From positions 16,773,858-16,837,857 of the forward strand of contig NC_067117.1 in assembly GCF_021347895.1 (NCBI RefSeq): 64,000 nt of DNA, written 5' to 3'. This DNA is from Acanthochromis polyacanthus (Eukaryota > Chordata > Actinopteri > Pomacentridae). The position numbers and the translations under genes were made by a program. Positions 39,369 through 60,209 of the stretch are shown here, in pieces (position 1 is the stretch's first letter; each line of letters opens with the position of its first letter). The notes under the pieces were generated by a model. The model made no database searches and had not been told where the DNA came from. It saw nothing but the letters and a program-made list of their open reading frames with translations.

Positions 39369-42300
39369 TCAAATTTCTAGTTTCTTTTTCATGATAAGCT
39401 TGTACAGGATCTGGTAGCCGTCATCCCAGGCGTAGAGCAGCTGCTCCTGTGGATTGTACTTCAAACTGGAGTGAGATCCGTAGCGTTTTGGAAAATAAAC
39501 CAGCGGTGCTTCCTCGTTGGTCACCATGCCATTGACATCGAACACACACTGTACTCGTGAGCGACCAGGCTGCTTGGTGTTGTACGCCACATACAGAGTG
39601 CCACAGATGACAAAAGCCGCCTCTGCGTTCTCTCGTGGACAGTTTGTGTCCCACATCTGCTCAATGTCCAGTGAGTTGGTGTCCATTTTAGCCAGAGAGA
39701 TGTGCCTCTCGTTTTGTCGTGTGGCGTAAATTGCCCAAAGGCCTTCCTCATCCACAGCCAGGTCCATCACTGTCTCAGGGGTGAGGCCGTACACTGGGAC
39801 GTGATCCTGCACTGGAAACACTGCACTGTCCGTCACAGAGTTGTTCCTTGTGTCATATTTAACCACCATTATCTCTTCACCTTGATTTACATAATAGACA
39901 TTATTTTTGTACACCACATGTCCTGTTCCTTTCCAGGCAGATGGCAGCTTCAGGTTGTTGGACAGAGACATACCCTGTGAGCGGGTGAAGTCCTGTATAG
40001 TTGCAAACACGTGGATGGTGTCCTCATCTGTCCCGTTAAAGATGTAGACCTTCCCAGATGCCCTGCTGGTGTCTTTGGTCCACATTCCCTTTTGCCCTCC
40101 AACTCGCTTCAGGATCTTCATGGCTTTGATGCTGGAGATCATGTCACTGCAATCTGAAAGTGAGAGTGGGACAGGCTTTACATGACGGCACCTCTCCAAC
40201 ATCATAACTATGTTTATATGTAAATACTATTTAAAAATATATGTGGTCCAAACTGAAATAATTCACTGAATTAACATTAGATTTAGCACAAACATGCTTG
40301 GTCCCCAGAAGATGAACCTTAATGACTTTGGCGATAGATAAATCTTTTCTCTGGCACCAAGCTGTTACTGATCCAGAGAACTATCTGAACATCTGTTAAA
40401 TGGACTGGCACAGGATTTTTTTTCTACATTTTATGCAGTGCAGTTCCCACACAGTGAATCCTAATGGCCTTTGGCACAATGTTGGACAAACCAAGCAGCA
40501 ACTTCACTGAAGTGCCAAAAACTGCAGTTCCACAAATGACCACCTGAGGCTGACTCCGAAAGTGAGTGAATCCCTATAAACCCTCATGTTAAAATGCACA
40601 ACTTTACAATAGAAACAAACAAGTTTTCAACCGAGTATGAAAACCAATGTTGGCCTTTATAGCTAATTTAGTAGTTTGTGACCATTTAAATTGTATTAAG
40701 GCCTTATATAATGTCTAATTAAGGGTGTGGCTGCACTGCTTTACAGACTGACTGCTTTAACTCCGCTCACACCCCATCTCTTTGCTCATTTTTGGATTGG
40801 CTCTGAGCTAGGAGCTAGGAGCAGTCAGTTACTGACGATATGGTGGGGACTGGAATCTCCACGCTGAAATTTAAAACCATTTTTTATGAAACTTATAGTC
40901 TGACTGACCAGATGTAGAATGCAGATATAAGCCTGTCATTGGCTGCTCATTAGAGTTGTCTTTGAGCTTCCTTTCCACTGTCTCCATTGTTACCATTTTC
41001 TTTCTTATTGGATACAACATCCTTCAAACAGCAGGATACCACACCGAAAATTTCAGGTTCTGTTGAGGATTTGGATCGTACACTAAGGCTAGGTTTCTTT
41101 GGTGAACTATCCATTATAATGACAGTGCTTTTTTCCCTGAGTGCAAACAATTCCATCCGTTGCTATTTTGAGTGAACACCGAAGCCGCATCCTTCTCTTG
41201 GCCGCACACAACTGTGATTGGTTTATAGAAATGCAAACACACCAGAGTATTTTGTCCCAGCATCAAAATGATAGTGTTGTGCAGCTGACCTTTATGTTCT
41301 ACAGAATGGGTTGGTAAAGCAAGACTAGAAAACCTACGAGGACAGTTAAAAGGAGAGTTTTTCCAACTTTATATGCAACCACTCATCAGTTGGTCTACAC
41401 ATATACAGACAGGTTCTAAATTAAAGGAAGAAAACCCTTGACCCTTACAGTGAGGGCTCTGGGGGAAATTTTGCAAGACTTGGTTCGGCCCTAGTCGTCC
41501 ATTTAGAGAGAGCAGTCACTGCAAATCAATACAAAGTTAAGCCGAGTGATCACCTTCATCCTGTGATGAGACATTTCTATGCTGATTAGACTGATCTCTT
41601 CCAGAAACTATCCATAGGGTATGAGCAGTCAAAGAATTTTTTTGTAGCACAAAAACTGTGAATCATATGCTGTGGCCTTTATAGTCACCAGACCTCACCC
41701 CAGTTCAACACCTGTGGAAGACTGTGGACCAACATGTTAGACAGTGCTCTCCACCACTATTGCCAGAACATTAAATGAGGGGATGTCCTTTAGAAGGATG
41801 GTGTTCATCCCTCCAGTAGAGTTCAGAGACTTAAAGAATCAATGCTGAAATGCACATGGTTGATCTCCACATTTTTGCTGGATTTGCCTTTCATTGGTCT
41901 CTTTCGGTTCTTTGGTTTTCTCAGCTTCAGCTACATTGTTTCTAGTGCTGATGGACCTTGTTGACCTGTCTCAATAGGGAAAACACAGGTGGAATTATGA
42001 TTGCTCAGCAGCATGCACCAAAGCAGGACTTCCCGTCAACAGTAATACAATTGTGCTTTCTCAATTGTAACAACTAAAAATATCTACTGTTAAAAAGCTC
42101 TATTGTTCACGTGCCAACAGAAGATTTTCTTCTTGTCCATTAATCCCATAAAAGATCCAACTGACATGACTTTATCCCACTAACAAGTGTTGTCTGTGAA
42201 GTCTGACTTAAATCATTCTTCCCTGTTGTTAATAAACCTCCACATCAGTGAGCCACAAAGCTACACTGGGTGACATCTTTCTTCAGTTTACTTTAAATCA

Positions 42301-43966
42301 ATCCCACATGTGCCGTCCCGTGGCCATAAATTCTCACAATCTGCTATTAAAACTGTCTCCAACATACACGACTTCCTCCTGTTTGAAACATGTTTGCTAA
42401 AAGCTACAATGTCCAGCAGTTTGAAGACATTACTTTAAAAAAGAACTACATAGTTATTTTTGAGCTGCTTGTGGACAGTAGACTTTTGACAGCCACAGAA
42501 AGTAAGACATAAAGAAAAAAGTCCTAATGGGTTGTTGGTTTTGGTCTTTCCATGGAGACACCAAAAAAATGCCATTTACTGACGATCATCTCATAAAACT
42601 GCAGTGTTTATTCTAATAAATGAACGTCATATCCCACCTGAGAGTTTTAGATACTGGGCCTTCTGCTTCTCCTTCACCAGAGTCACCTGCTGCTCGATCA
42701 GCTTGTCGTCCACATCCACACATGGCTGAGCCCCGTTGTGTGTCTCCAGGTAGTCCAGCTCCCTCTCGACCCGGTCCACCCTCGTCCCCACTCCGTCCAG
42801 ATTCATTCTCAGTGTTTCTTTTTCTTTGTCCAAGGTCTCCAGCTGGGAAACCATTTGTTGCTTCAGCTCCCGCAGCTCTGAGGCGTAGCGGGTGGTCTGT
42901 TCATGCCACAGAGAGATCCTGTCCTGTTGTTAACAAAAGCTGATTAGTTATTTCTGGACACATGAAGAAATGATCAGATGTGTCTCCATCTTCCCTGTAT
43001 TTCAGTGTGAATAATGCTTTCTACAATGACCATACATGGATTTCTAGAAAGCAGACAAGGCCATAATTTTATGTTCCTTTCAGGCTCAGTAAATAGACTG
43101 CAACAGAAGGCCATAATAAGAAGGAAACTCATCCTACAAACAACCAGGTTTAGGCCACACGTGGCAAGTATCCACCCTGTTCGAGTGGGTTTTTGCAAAA
43201 CACTGAATCCCATCATTCACTCTTCTGGTGCTGCTCTGTAGCAGACTCTGGCCTCTGACCTCTCTGTGGAGGACAGAAAAATACCCTCTCATCAGCAAAT
43301 TGGACATGAACTTTCAGAACAATGTAAGACTGAAGAATGTGTATGTTAGGTTTAGTGTGACAAGCAGTGTTTGAGACACTGTAGACCTAAGAAAGTAGAG
43401 ATTTTTTTAGCATCTCGTACAAATTAAACAACAATATTAAAATAAAATAACTGAATGGGAAGATCTTCAAAGCAAATTATTACTAGTAGTTTAGAATAAG
43501 ATATTCAGTCACACTGGCAAGAGTTTTTCTTCTGTAAAATATCATAATGATGAACATAATTTGTGATGCCGGTGTAATACAAGTCACCTAAACAAATGTA
43601 TTTTATAAATGATATAATTTTGATAAAACTGTTCCTTTTTGGCATCATACATGCATAAATTAAAATTCCAAGCTACATTTTTTTTTACCTCAGAACCTAG
43701 ACAAGAAGCAGACAGTCCCTATACATTTTAAAGGACTTTATTTTCCAGTATTTTCCCCCAGGATTTGCCCACATCTGCATTCCATTGCCTTTGCCGTGTC
43801 CCTGGAAGTTTCCTTTCAGAGGGACTCTGGAGCACAGGGCTCGACAGGGAGGTAAAGGGAGTCTTACCTCAATAGCAAGCAGCCTCCGCTCCAAGTAGTC
43901 AATCAGTGCTTGGTGCTGAGCTGTGGCAAAGCAGGCCAAAGTAACCAAGACAACAAGTCCCCTCAT
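39369..43966 (-). CDS. olfml3: Olfactomedin-like protein 3 type secreted glycoprotein
   Basis: A secreted matrix protein with an N-terminal coiled coil and a C-terminal olfactomedin beta-propeller; OLFML3 family members act as extracellular scaffolds. Three exons: 43868-43966, 42638-42923, 39369-40153. They total 1170 nt, giving 389 aa, a little shorter than human OLFML3. A signal peptide (MRGLVVLVTLACFATAQ) is followed by LIDYLERRLLAIE, then a heptad-rich segment with RVDRVERELDYLETHN. The propeller starts at MKILKRVGGQKGMWTKD and includes VYGLTPETVMDLAVDEEGLW, CPRENAEAAFVICGTLYV and YNPQEQLLYAWDDGYQI. The conserved Cys pair of olfactomedin domains is present (SDCSD near the start and CPREN). 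Junction phases agree (0 and 1). Fish often have a and b copies; I cannot tell which this is. Confidence 0.9.
41690..41880 (+). pseudogene. Tc1-like transposase C-terminal remnant
   Basis: Read with stops and shifts, the plus strand gives PDLTPVQHLWKTVDQHVRQC then EGWCSSLQ, which corresponds to the PDLNPIEHLW region near the last catalytic residue of Tc1 transposases. It is inside olfml3 intron 2 and carries in-frame stops. No terminal repeats were found. Confidence 0.65.
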
Positions 43967-44496
43967 TTTTGTGTCAGCTCAGTCCCTTATAACTCCAGTA
44001 AAATCGTGACTGGAGTTCAGTGAGAGTGTCGGTGGAGCCAGCAGATTCCCAGAGGTGGGCTGGAATGTTTTACAAAGCTGTCTGGGAGGAGCCTGAAACA
44101 TCTGGTGGAGATGGAAGCACACAGGCTCTGAAGGAGACAAGACACTGCTGCTTATTTCTACTTAAAAAACTTACCTGGTTGACAAACCAAGAAGTCACAG
44201 CATTGTATTATGTTTCAATGGGGGGATATCTATGTTTGGCTTGGAGAGAGTTGGGCACATCTTTCCTTTAAAACACAGGTTACTGATGTGGCACCGGCCC
44301 GCAAGTTACACAGGAAGAGGCAGGAAGCAAAATGTGAGTCAGGAGTCAGTGAGGCACTGTACTCCTGTATGAAGGGGAACCAAGCAGTGGGTGTGAATCA
44401 GAAATAAAAATGAGCTGCAACAAAGTCTCTGCAGCATTGACTCTTAGCATTTCTACTTTTTTCATTAAAAAACAGGTTCACATTGCTTTTTCTTTA

Positions 44497-44499
<3 letters not shown>

Positions 44500-44584
<85 letters not shown>
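44500..44584. repeat. (CA)n microsatellite, about 42 units
   Basis: An uninterrupted CA dinucleotide tract about 85 bp long, 48 bp left of the large inverted-repeat element. Confidence 0.98.
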
Positions 44585-44587
<3 letters not shown>

Positions 44588-44631
44588 CTCCATATAATAC
44601 CTCCATATTCAATACTGGCTGGGATAAAATA

Positions 44632-45266
44632 CACTCAACAAAAATATAAACGCAACACTTTTGTTTTTGCTCCCATTTTTTATGAGATGAACTCAAAGAT
44701 CTAAAACTTTTTCCACATACACAATATCACCATTCCTGTGATAGTGAGCACTTCTCCTTTGCTGAGATAATCCATCCCACCTCACAGGTGTGTCATATCA
44801 AGATGCTGATTAGACACCATGATTAGTGCACAGGTGTGCCTTAGACCGCCCACAATAGAAGGCCACTCTGAAATGTGCAGTTTTATCACACAGCACAATG
44901 CCACAGTGTGTACCAGTTCCCGCCAATATCCAGCAACTTCGCACAGCCATTGAAGAGAAGTGGACCCCCCCCCAAATAAAACAAAACTGCACCTTTCAGA
45001 GTGGTATTTATTGTGGGCAGTCTAAGGCACACCTGTGCACTAATCATGGTGTCTAATCAGCATCTTGATATGGCACACCTGTGAGGTGGGATGGATTATC
45101 TCAGCAAAGGAGAAGTGCTCACTATCACAGATTTAGACAGATTTGTGAACAATATTTGAGAGAAATGGTGATATTGTGTATGTGGAAAAAGTTTTAGATC
45201 TTTGAGTTCATCTCATAAAAAATGGGAGCAAAAACAAAAGTGTTGCGTTTATATTTTTCTTCAGTG
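44632..45266. mobile_element. Tc1/mariner-type MITE with very long inverted repeats
   Basis: The left arm starts cactcaacaaaaatataaac and the right arm ends with its near reverse complement, gtttatatttttcttcagtg. The arms remain almost complementary over more than 200 bp each, including ttttgctcccattttttatg and its mirror. A TA flanks each side (44630-44631 and 45267-45268), as expected for TA-duplicating Tc1/mariner elements. Only about 100-150 bp of unmatched sequence, including a C-run (44965-44974), lies in the centre. There is no transposase, so it is non-autonomous. The right arm has an extra ~35 bp near 45130-45165 that the left arm lacks. Confidence 0.88.
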
Positions 45267-45269
45267 TAT

Positions 45270-47030
45270 TATCCCTTTGTCCTCTGTTCAAGGCTGTATT
45301 CTGATAAATAATTGTAGCTTAAGGCTTCAGCAGACAAATCAAGTCTGTATCTTCCAAAATTAGTGTTTTTCAATCAATGGAATCAACTGTGTGAGGAAAT
45401 AAAGAGCAAATACTGCACTAAAAACACCATAATTGGACAATCTATTGTAAATAATTGAACTTGGAAGGCAGATGATGCCATATTTGATGCTATTTAAGTA
45501 AGACTGAATTGAACTAAATTAAATGTAGTCACATTCTGTGTGTGTCTGCTTTGTTTTCCAGCTGTAGCAGCTCCAGTAGTAGTAATGATGCCCATAGCCG
45601 AACAAAAACAGCAGTTAGAACTGTGAATTACTGGGAATAGGAAGGAAATAGTGCTAAAACTGTCTGCCTTGTAATTACATGCCCACCTTGCTACACAAAA
45701 GCTGGATTATGGCGCTGAACAAACTTTTCCTAAAGGTTTGCTTTATTGTTTTTCCAGTTAGCTTTAAAAGTCAACCCAACACAGAGTAATTAGTGCGTAT
45801 GTTGTTGTATTCAAGCTATAAATAACACCTAAATCCTCTTGCTGTATTTTTAAGTTTTACAGTAGTGTCATTCATTAAACTGTGGCTCTTATGCGTCCGT
45901 TACGTAACGTCCAGTAGGGACACACATGGAAAAAATTGAAGAAAGATTTTTCATTATTTTCTGTGACTGTGAAAGCAAAAGCAAAAAGCGCATGCATTTG
46001 CTGTTAGATTAGTACAGTCAGCTTCCCCAAGCTCATCTGAAGTGGTAAATGGATTTTGCAAATCAAAACAGTGTTATTTACTTCAATATGAACAACAATG
46101 GAATTCATTTGCATGTTCATATTAAAGGAAGCACAGCAGCATGTCTGTCTGCACGCAGTCTACTGCCATCATCTCCACAGACAGCACGAAGGCTTCTATT
46201 ATTGTAATAATCAAAACAGGATTTGTGAAAGATAACATCTGCTCTCTGCTGCTCAGCCCCGCATCTATCCAAGAAATATTATCTATGGCATTAAAACATT
46301 CTGGAATATCTAAATTTAGCTGTTTGTAGTGTAGCTGACAGACTGGTGACCTGTCCTGGGTGCTCCCTGCTTGCACAGACTTTGGCAGGATCACAGGATT
46401 ACATTCATAGTTTCAATAGATTTATTGATAATATATCTAAATATTCTAGACCCTTTCAGAAGTCATGCTTTGGATATGTTTTTGTCCTCCTTTTATGTAT
46501 ATTGAATGACAAGGCTAGTATTGTGCTCTGATAAAGTTGAGGTGCAGTGTACATTTTAAAACAAAAATGAGCAAATTAATGCAACAGATGCTGTTGATGC
46601 AGTAACACAATGTAATTGTGGTTTTCTCTTTAGAACATTTCAAGTGCAACAACATATTGTCACAATCTTACTCTTTGTAACATTTTAAATACAGTTCAAC
46701 AATATGTGTCTTCTACAATGTGTGTACAATTATCTGTCACGCCTATCTGTACATATGAAAGATGTGCATTTCTAATCTTAATTATTCTTATTTTTATATT
46801 TATTACACTTTTGTGTTTCACATCATGTTTTTTTGTTTGTTTTACTATCTAGCTGCTGTAATGTGTGGATTTTAGCTGGTGAGCGATCTTGACTGGGTGC
46901 TCATTTTAGTATGTCAAAAACACTGCATTCTACGTTTCCAGTATGTACTCTGTAAAGACATTTCCCACTTTTTTAATGCCCATGTGATTCAAACTTTGCA
47001 CTGCTCGTATACAGTGCAGACTCACTGTTA
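45270..47030. other. Intergenic, nothing recognised
   Basis: AT-rich sequence between the MITE and the coding-like remnant. No recognisable exon or RNA gene. Confidence 0.45.
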
Positions 47031-47038
47031 AATAGTTC

Positions 47039-47777
47039 TTACCCCAAGTATTTGTACTGCAAACCACATGGGCGCAGATTCTCTGACGGGAAGAATCTGC
47101 TGCATGTCATTGCCCTACTTTCTTCCCCACATTTCCTGTCTCTCTCCATGGCCATGATGAAATAAAGACTTACAAATGCCCCCCAAAATAACATTACAAT
47201 AATGCCAAGAGCTTCTGAAAACTGAAATTCAAGTGTAAAAGTGGTGGAGGACACATTAAAGCCGTCAAATGTAATGCGGATACCAGCAAACGATAAAGTT
47301 ATGATCAATACCGAACTAAGGTAACTCTACTGTTACCAAATCAGGTACTACACAAAGCCCAGAAAGATTATTACAAGTAATAGTATTTATGTGTAGTTTA
47401 ACTGAAAACAGAGCAATTACTTTGGGCATCTACACCTCCTCTGAGCTCTACTGGCAGCTCTTCATCTGTGGATCTTTCCATTCCAGCATAAAACCAAGTA
47501 AAATATGACAGTGTCGTGCCAATGAACCTGATTTGTGAGTAATTTCCTCCTTGCAACAGTATTCTATTGTATAGGGCTTTAACTCATTTGTAAATCTACC
47601 AAATCTGCTCTGAAGCTCCATGTATGTAGATGACGTAGCTGTTCCACCAGTGATGCTGTAGTTACTGTTTGACATCACTACAACTAAAGGTCTATTGTGC
47701 TGCTCAGCATTTACGATATGGTTATTCCACCGCTGTAATGCCGCGTGAGGCGCATTTATGGCTTCCCTCGGTCCCAT
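47039..47777 (-). pseudogene. Unrecognised coding-like remnant, possible membrane protein
   Basis: On the minus strand 47777-47448 is open and starts MGPREAINAPHAALQRWN. Partway through, the better protein-like frame switches by one base: after TNELKPYT the alternative frame gives LLQGGNYSQIRFIG, then LSYFTWFYAGMERS and EELPVELRGGVDAQ. A further open stretch at 47308-47039 begins IITLSFAGIRITFDGFNVSS and has a hydrophobic run (ALGIIVMLFWGAFVSLYFIM) like a membrane helix. Possible N-glycosylation sites (NYS, NVS) are present. I do not recognise the family. It may be a decayed gene, a pseudogene or part of a mobile element. Confidence 0.35.
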
Positions 47778-48549
47778 CAGTGGTTGAGGTTTGTTTGTGT
47801 AGGCACATGCTTATTTGAATGGGAGATTTTTTTTCTGTTTAATATAGTTTTCTTTTTTAAAAAGGGGCAAAAAACAAAACAATGCAAAACAACACCTGGC
47901 AGTCAGGTAACTACAACAGTCAGGATGAATACAGCAGCACTGGATTATTATTAAACGACATGTTTTAAAGGCAGTTGTGTAGAAAACGTGTATGTGCAAG
48001 TGTGTGTAGGTGGTTATGTGCAGGTATGAAAATGTTTCTGTGTTGAGAGGCTAGCGGGTGTGGCTTGTTAGTTCAGAGAATTCATGCATGAGACATTTTC
48101 TATTTATCCTATGTTAGCTCATATTTTAACTCTGTGGTCAACTGCTCTATGTGCCTTTGAGCTGCCCCCAGAGGACAAATAAAGTTTTTTGAATAGAAGT
48201 GATTGAAATTGCCTTTAAACATTGCCTGTCCTGTGACTGGGCAACACAGATTTCGCTATTTTGGACATTTGTAATATTTGGGAAAATCACAAAGAATGTA
48301 TTCAGGAGGATGCAGTCACCTAATAAATCACAATACATGAATCGCGATTGTACCTTTAATTTAGTCAAATATCAGTACTGAAATCAGTGATTCTATTTGG
48401 TGTCAGGCCAGAGCAAGATTCTGTGGGAATTTTTCCCTCTAATAACAGAAAGTGTACTGTTATAAATATACTAAGGAAGGATGGAGCCTTGTGAACAGGA
48501 GCTTATTTGCAAATGTACAGTCTATTTTATTTAAGAAGAAAACCTCACC

Positions 48550-49136
48550 GATTCTAGCCTAGCCGCGCTAGACAACCCACAGCAACGAATTTAATTCTCT
48601 GCCAGGGTGGGTCTAGTTACCCTCCATAAGGCTCGAGGCTGGATTCTCCTAAAACTGGCCGGACGAATCACCATGAAGTGTAGAGTCAGAAGGCGGGCGT
48701 AACGAAGTGACGACAGAGGCGTGACGATTCTGACAGAAACAACCAGTGCACAATAAACAGTTATCTTTCGACTCGGCTTTGGCCACAGCCCTTAAAGAGT
48801 TGAAGCTAAAATTCAACTTGAAAGATAAACAAAGGACGGCACTTAAGTGTTTCATTGAGAAGAAAGACGTATTTGGACTTATGCCGACGGGATATGGCAA
48901 ATCCTTAATATACCAGTTGGCTCCGCTGGTTGTGAAGCTAATGGGACTTAGCCACAATCCGCCGGTGCTCTCGGAACTACGTCAGCCTATTCGTTGCGTT
49001 GATTGGTTGTATACCTACCCAATTGCTGCAGAGGGATTTGATAGACAACCTTTTAGCCCGCCTCCCTCCCTGTCGAGCTTCCCTCGACCCTTGTGCCGTC
49101 AGAAACATGGGTGTAGCATGGCTAGGCTACACTGAT
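48550..49136 (+). mobile_element. Non-autonomous element with RecQ-like helicase fragment and inverted ends
   Basis: The left end (48550-48570, gattctagcctagccgcgcta) and the right end (49114-49136) are imperfect inverted copies sharing tagcctagcc. Inside, bases 48746-48950 encode a start of a RecQ-type superfamily 2 helicase: LKELKLKFNLKDKQRTALKC, then the Walker A motif MPTGYGKS followed by LIYQLAPLVV. The helicase similarity stops after LMG and the rest does not continue it, so only the first motifs remain. KolobokH-type DNA transposons are known to carry helicase genes and are one candidate family; no clean TTAA duplication was seen. Confidence 0.55.
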
Positions 49137-49139
49137 TTA

Positions 49140-50340
49140 ACAATGCACACATGGAAAACTCACACTTGGTGCAGCAGTTCTAATGATATAATATTTTTTA
49201 TTGTATTATTTCCTCTTCCTAGTCAGGATTCGGCTGCTGTAACTCCTGTTATTTAAAAATAAATCTCTATGTACACACTTATTCAGGGCAGGGGTCCAAG
49301 AGGAGACCCACCCAGGACGTTATGTCCAGGCTGGTGTTGCTTCCAAACACCTGCAGAGTAAAAACACATGCAGGCCGGACACTTCAGGTCTAAGTGTGTC
49401 TGAATGTGCAACAGCTATGATCAACATTATATTCATTTAATCTAAAGTGAATAGTTGAAGTGATACTACACTTTCTACAGCGATGGCTTTTAAAATAAGA
49501 CTGGAAATTCTTGTGCCGGATATTGCTCAAAAAATGACAATAGCATGAGCAAAAGTGCCGTCTAATAAAAGGATATGAGTTAAAGACATTACTAAAGAAA
49601 TAAAAAATAAGACCAGAATAGAAAAGTAAGACATAATACCAGCAATAATAATGAAGCAGCAAAGTAATACTACATATAATCTTTAAACACTGCACATTGT
49701 AACTACAACAATTACCTAATTAGAATGTTCCATTCTCATAAAAGCTCATTAGCATGTGTTTTGCTCACAGACAGTGCGTCTGCTAGCTGTGTAAGTCTCC
49801 ATATATGGTGTGGATGTGGTGGTACAAGGCTGAATGGGCCGGGAAACCAATGGGCATCATGATCAGTGTTACTGTGTGCATTTGAATATGAGTCAATCTT
49901 TTTTTTTCTGCACATTTGCTTACAGGATTTCATGTCTTCTCCAGTGATTGGACAGAACCCGGTGACAGGACCTGAAACATGCAAACACAGGCAAATCTTT
50001 TAGGGGCGCTGTCAGGATGAGAATTGAGGGTCTTTTGTTATCAGACAGAAAATCAGCTGTTCGAAGATCAAATAGGCACACAGGAACCTCTTCATACGAG
50101 AAAATCAGGTATGAGCTGTGTGATAGAATGCAGTTTAGTTGATTATCAGTCTTGAGGTTAGTATTTTGCACAGTTTGTCAGTAGAAAAGAGAGACTAAAA
50201 CTCGATATATTTTTATCTGCTCAGAAGAACATGATATTTTATCCACTAAAATGAAAGAAGATGAGGTCTGCATTAATTCTTCTGCAACATTTTCTCCTTC
50301 CACAAAAGGAAAGCCGAGCTACAAAGGTGTCGCTGAAGCT
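49140..50340. other. avil upstream region, no gene seen
   Basis: AT-rich intergenic DNA. No clear promoter motif or exon could be supported. Confidence 0.4.
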
Positions 50341-50357
50341 GAGTGTGTCCGAGCAAC

Positions 50358-59714
<9,357 letters not shown>

Positions 59715-60147
59715 TGAAATTGTAAGCTTTTACTACCTGCAGGACCGTCTTTGTGCCCCTAATTTCACTCAATTTCCACTCAAGGAACTCAGAGTTTTCC
59801 ATACAGGAATTTCTAATGATGTGTCTCGTCATGCCGTAGTTTTACTGCGATTCAAATCACGCTAAAATAATCACTTTATTTTTTTAATCTATGCTAACTT
59901 TATTATTGATACTATTTATTTAAGAACAGCTGTGGTAGGATTACTTTAAAAACTACAAACCATATTCCTTGTTCTCCTGTGCATGTGTTTGTGACTTTAT
60001 TTACATCTGCTAACCCTGCAGGAGGCAAAATATATCAGCTTTGGCTTTTCACATTATTCTATTAAACAGTGAGGCGTTGCAGATCTGATGGAAGTTAATA
60101 CACACGATTAAATCCAAAAGGCTTTTTGGAATTAAAAACGGAAGTAA

Positions 60148-60188
60148 AATAAATATGTAAAATTCCATCTGTCATTGCACAGCAATAA
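60148..60188 (+). promoter_or_regulatory. Candidate polyadenylation signals of avil
   Basis: Two AATAAA words, at about 60148-60153 and 60183-60188, lie roughly 430-470 bp after the avil stop. Either would give a 3' UTR of about 450-500 nt. Confidence 0.4.
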
Positions 60189-60209
60189 AGATGAATGTAA
60201 CTTTGAAAA

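Noticed and set aside
44410..44696. Open frames rich in His-Thr or Cys-Val across the CA tract
   Set aside because: Pure translation of the (CA)n microsatellite.
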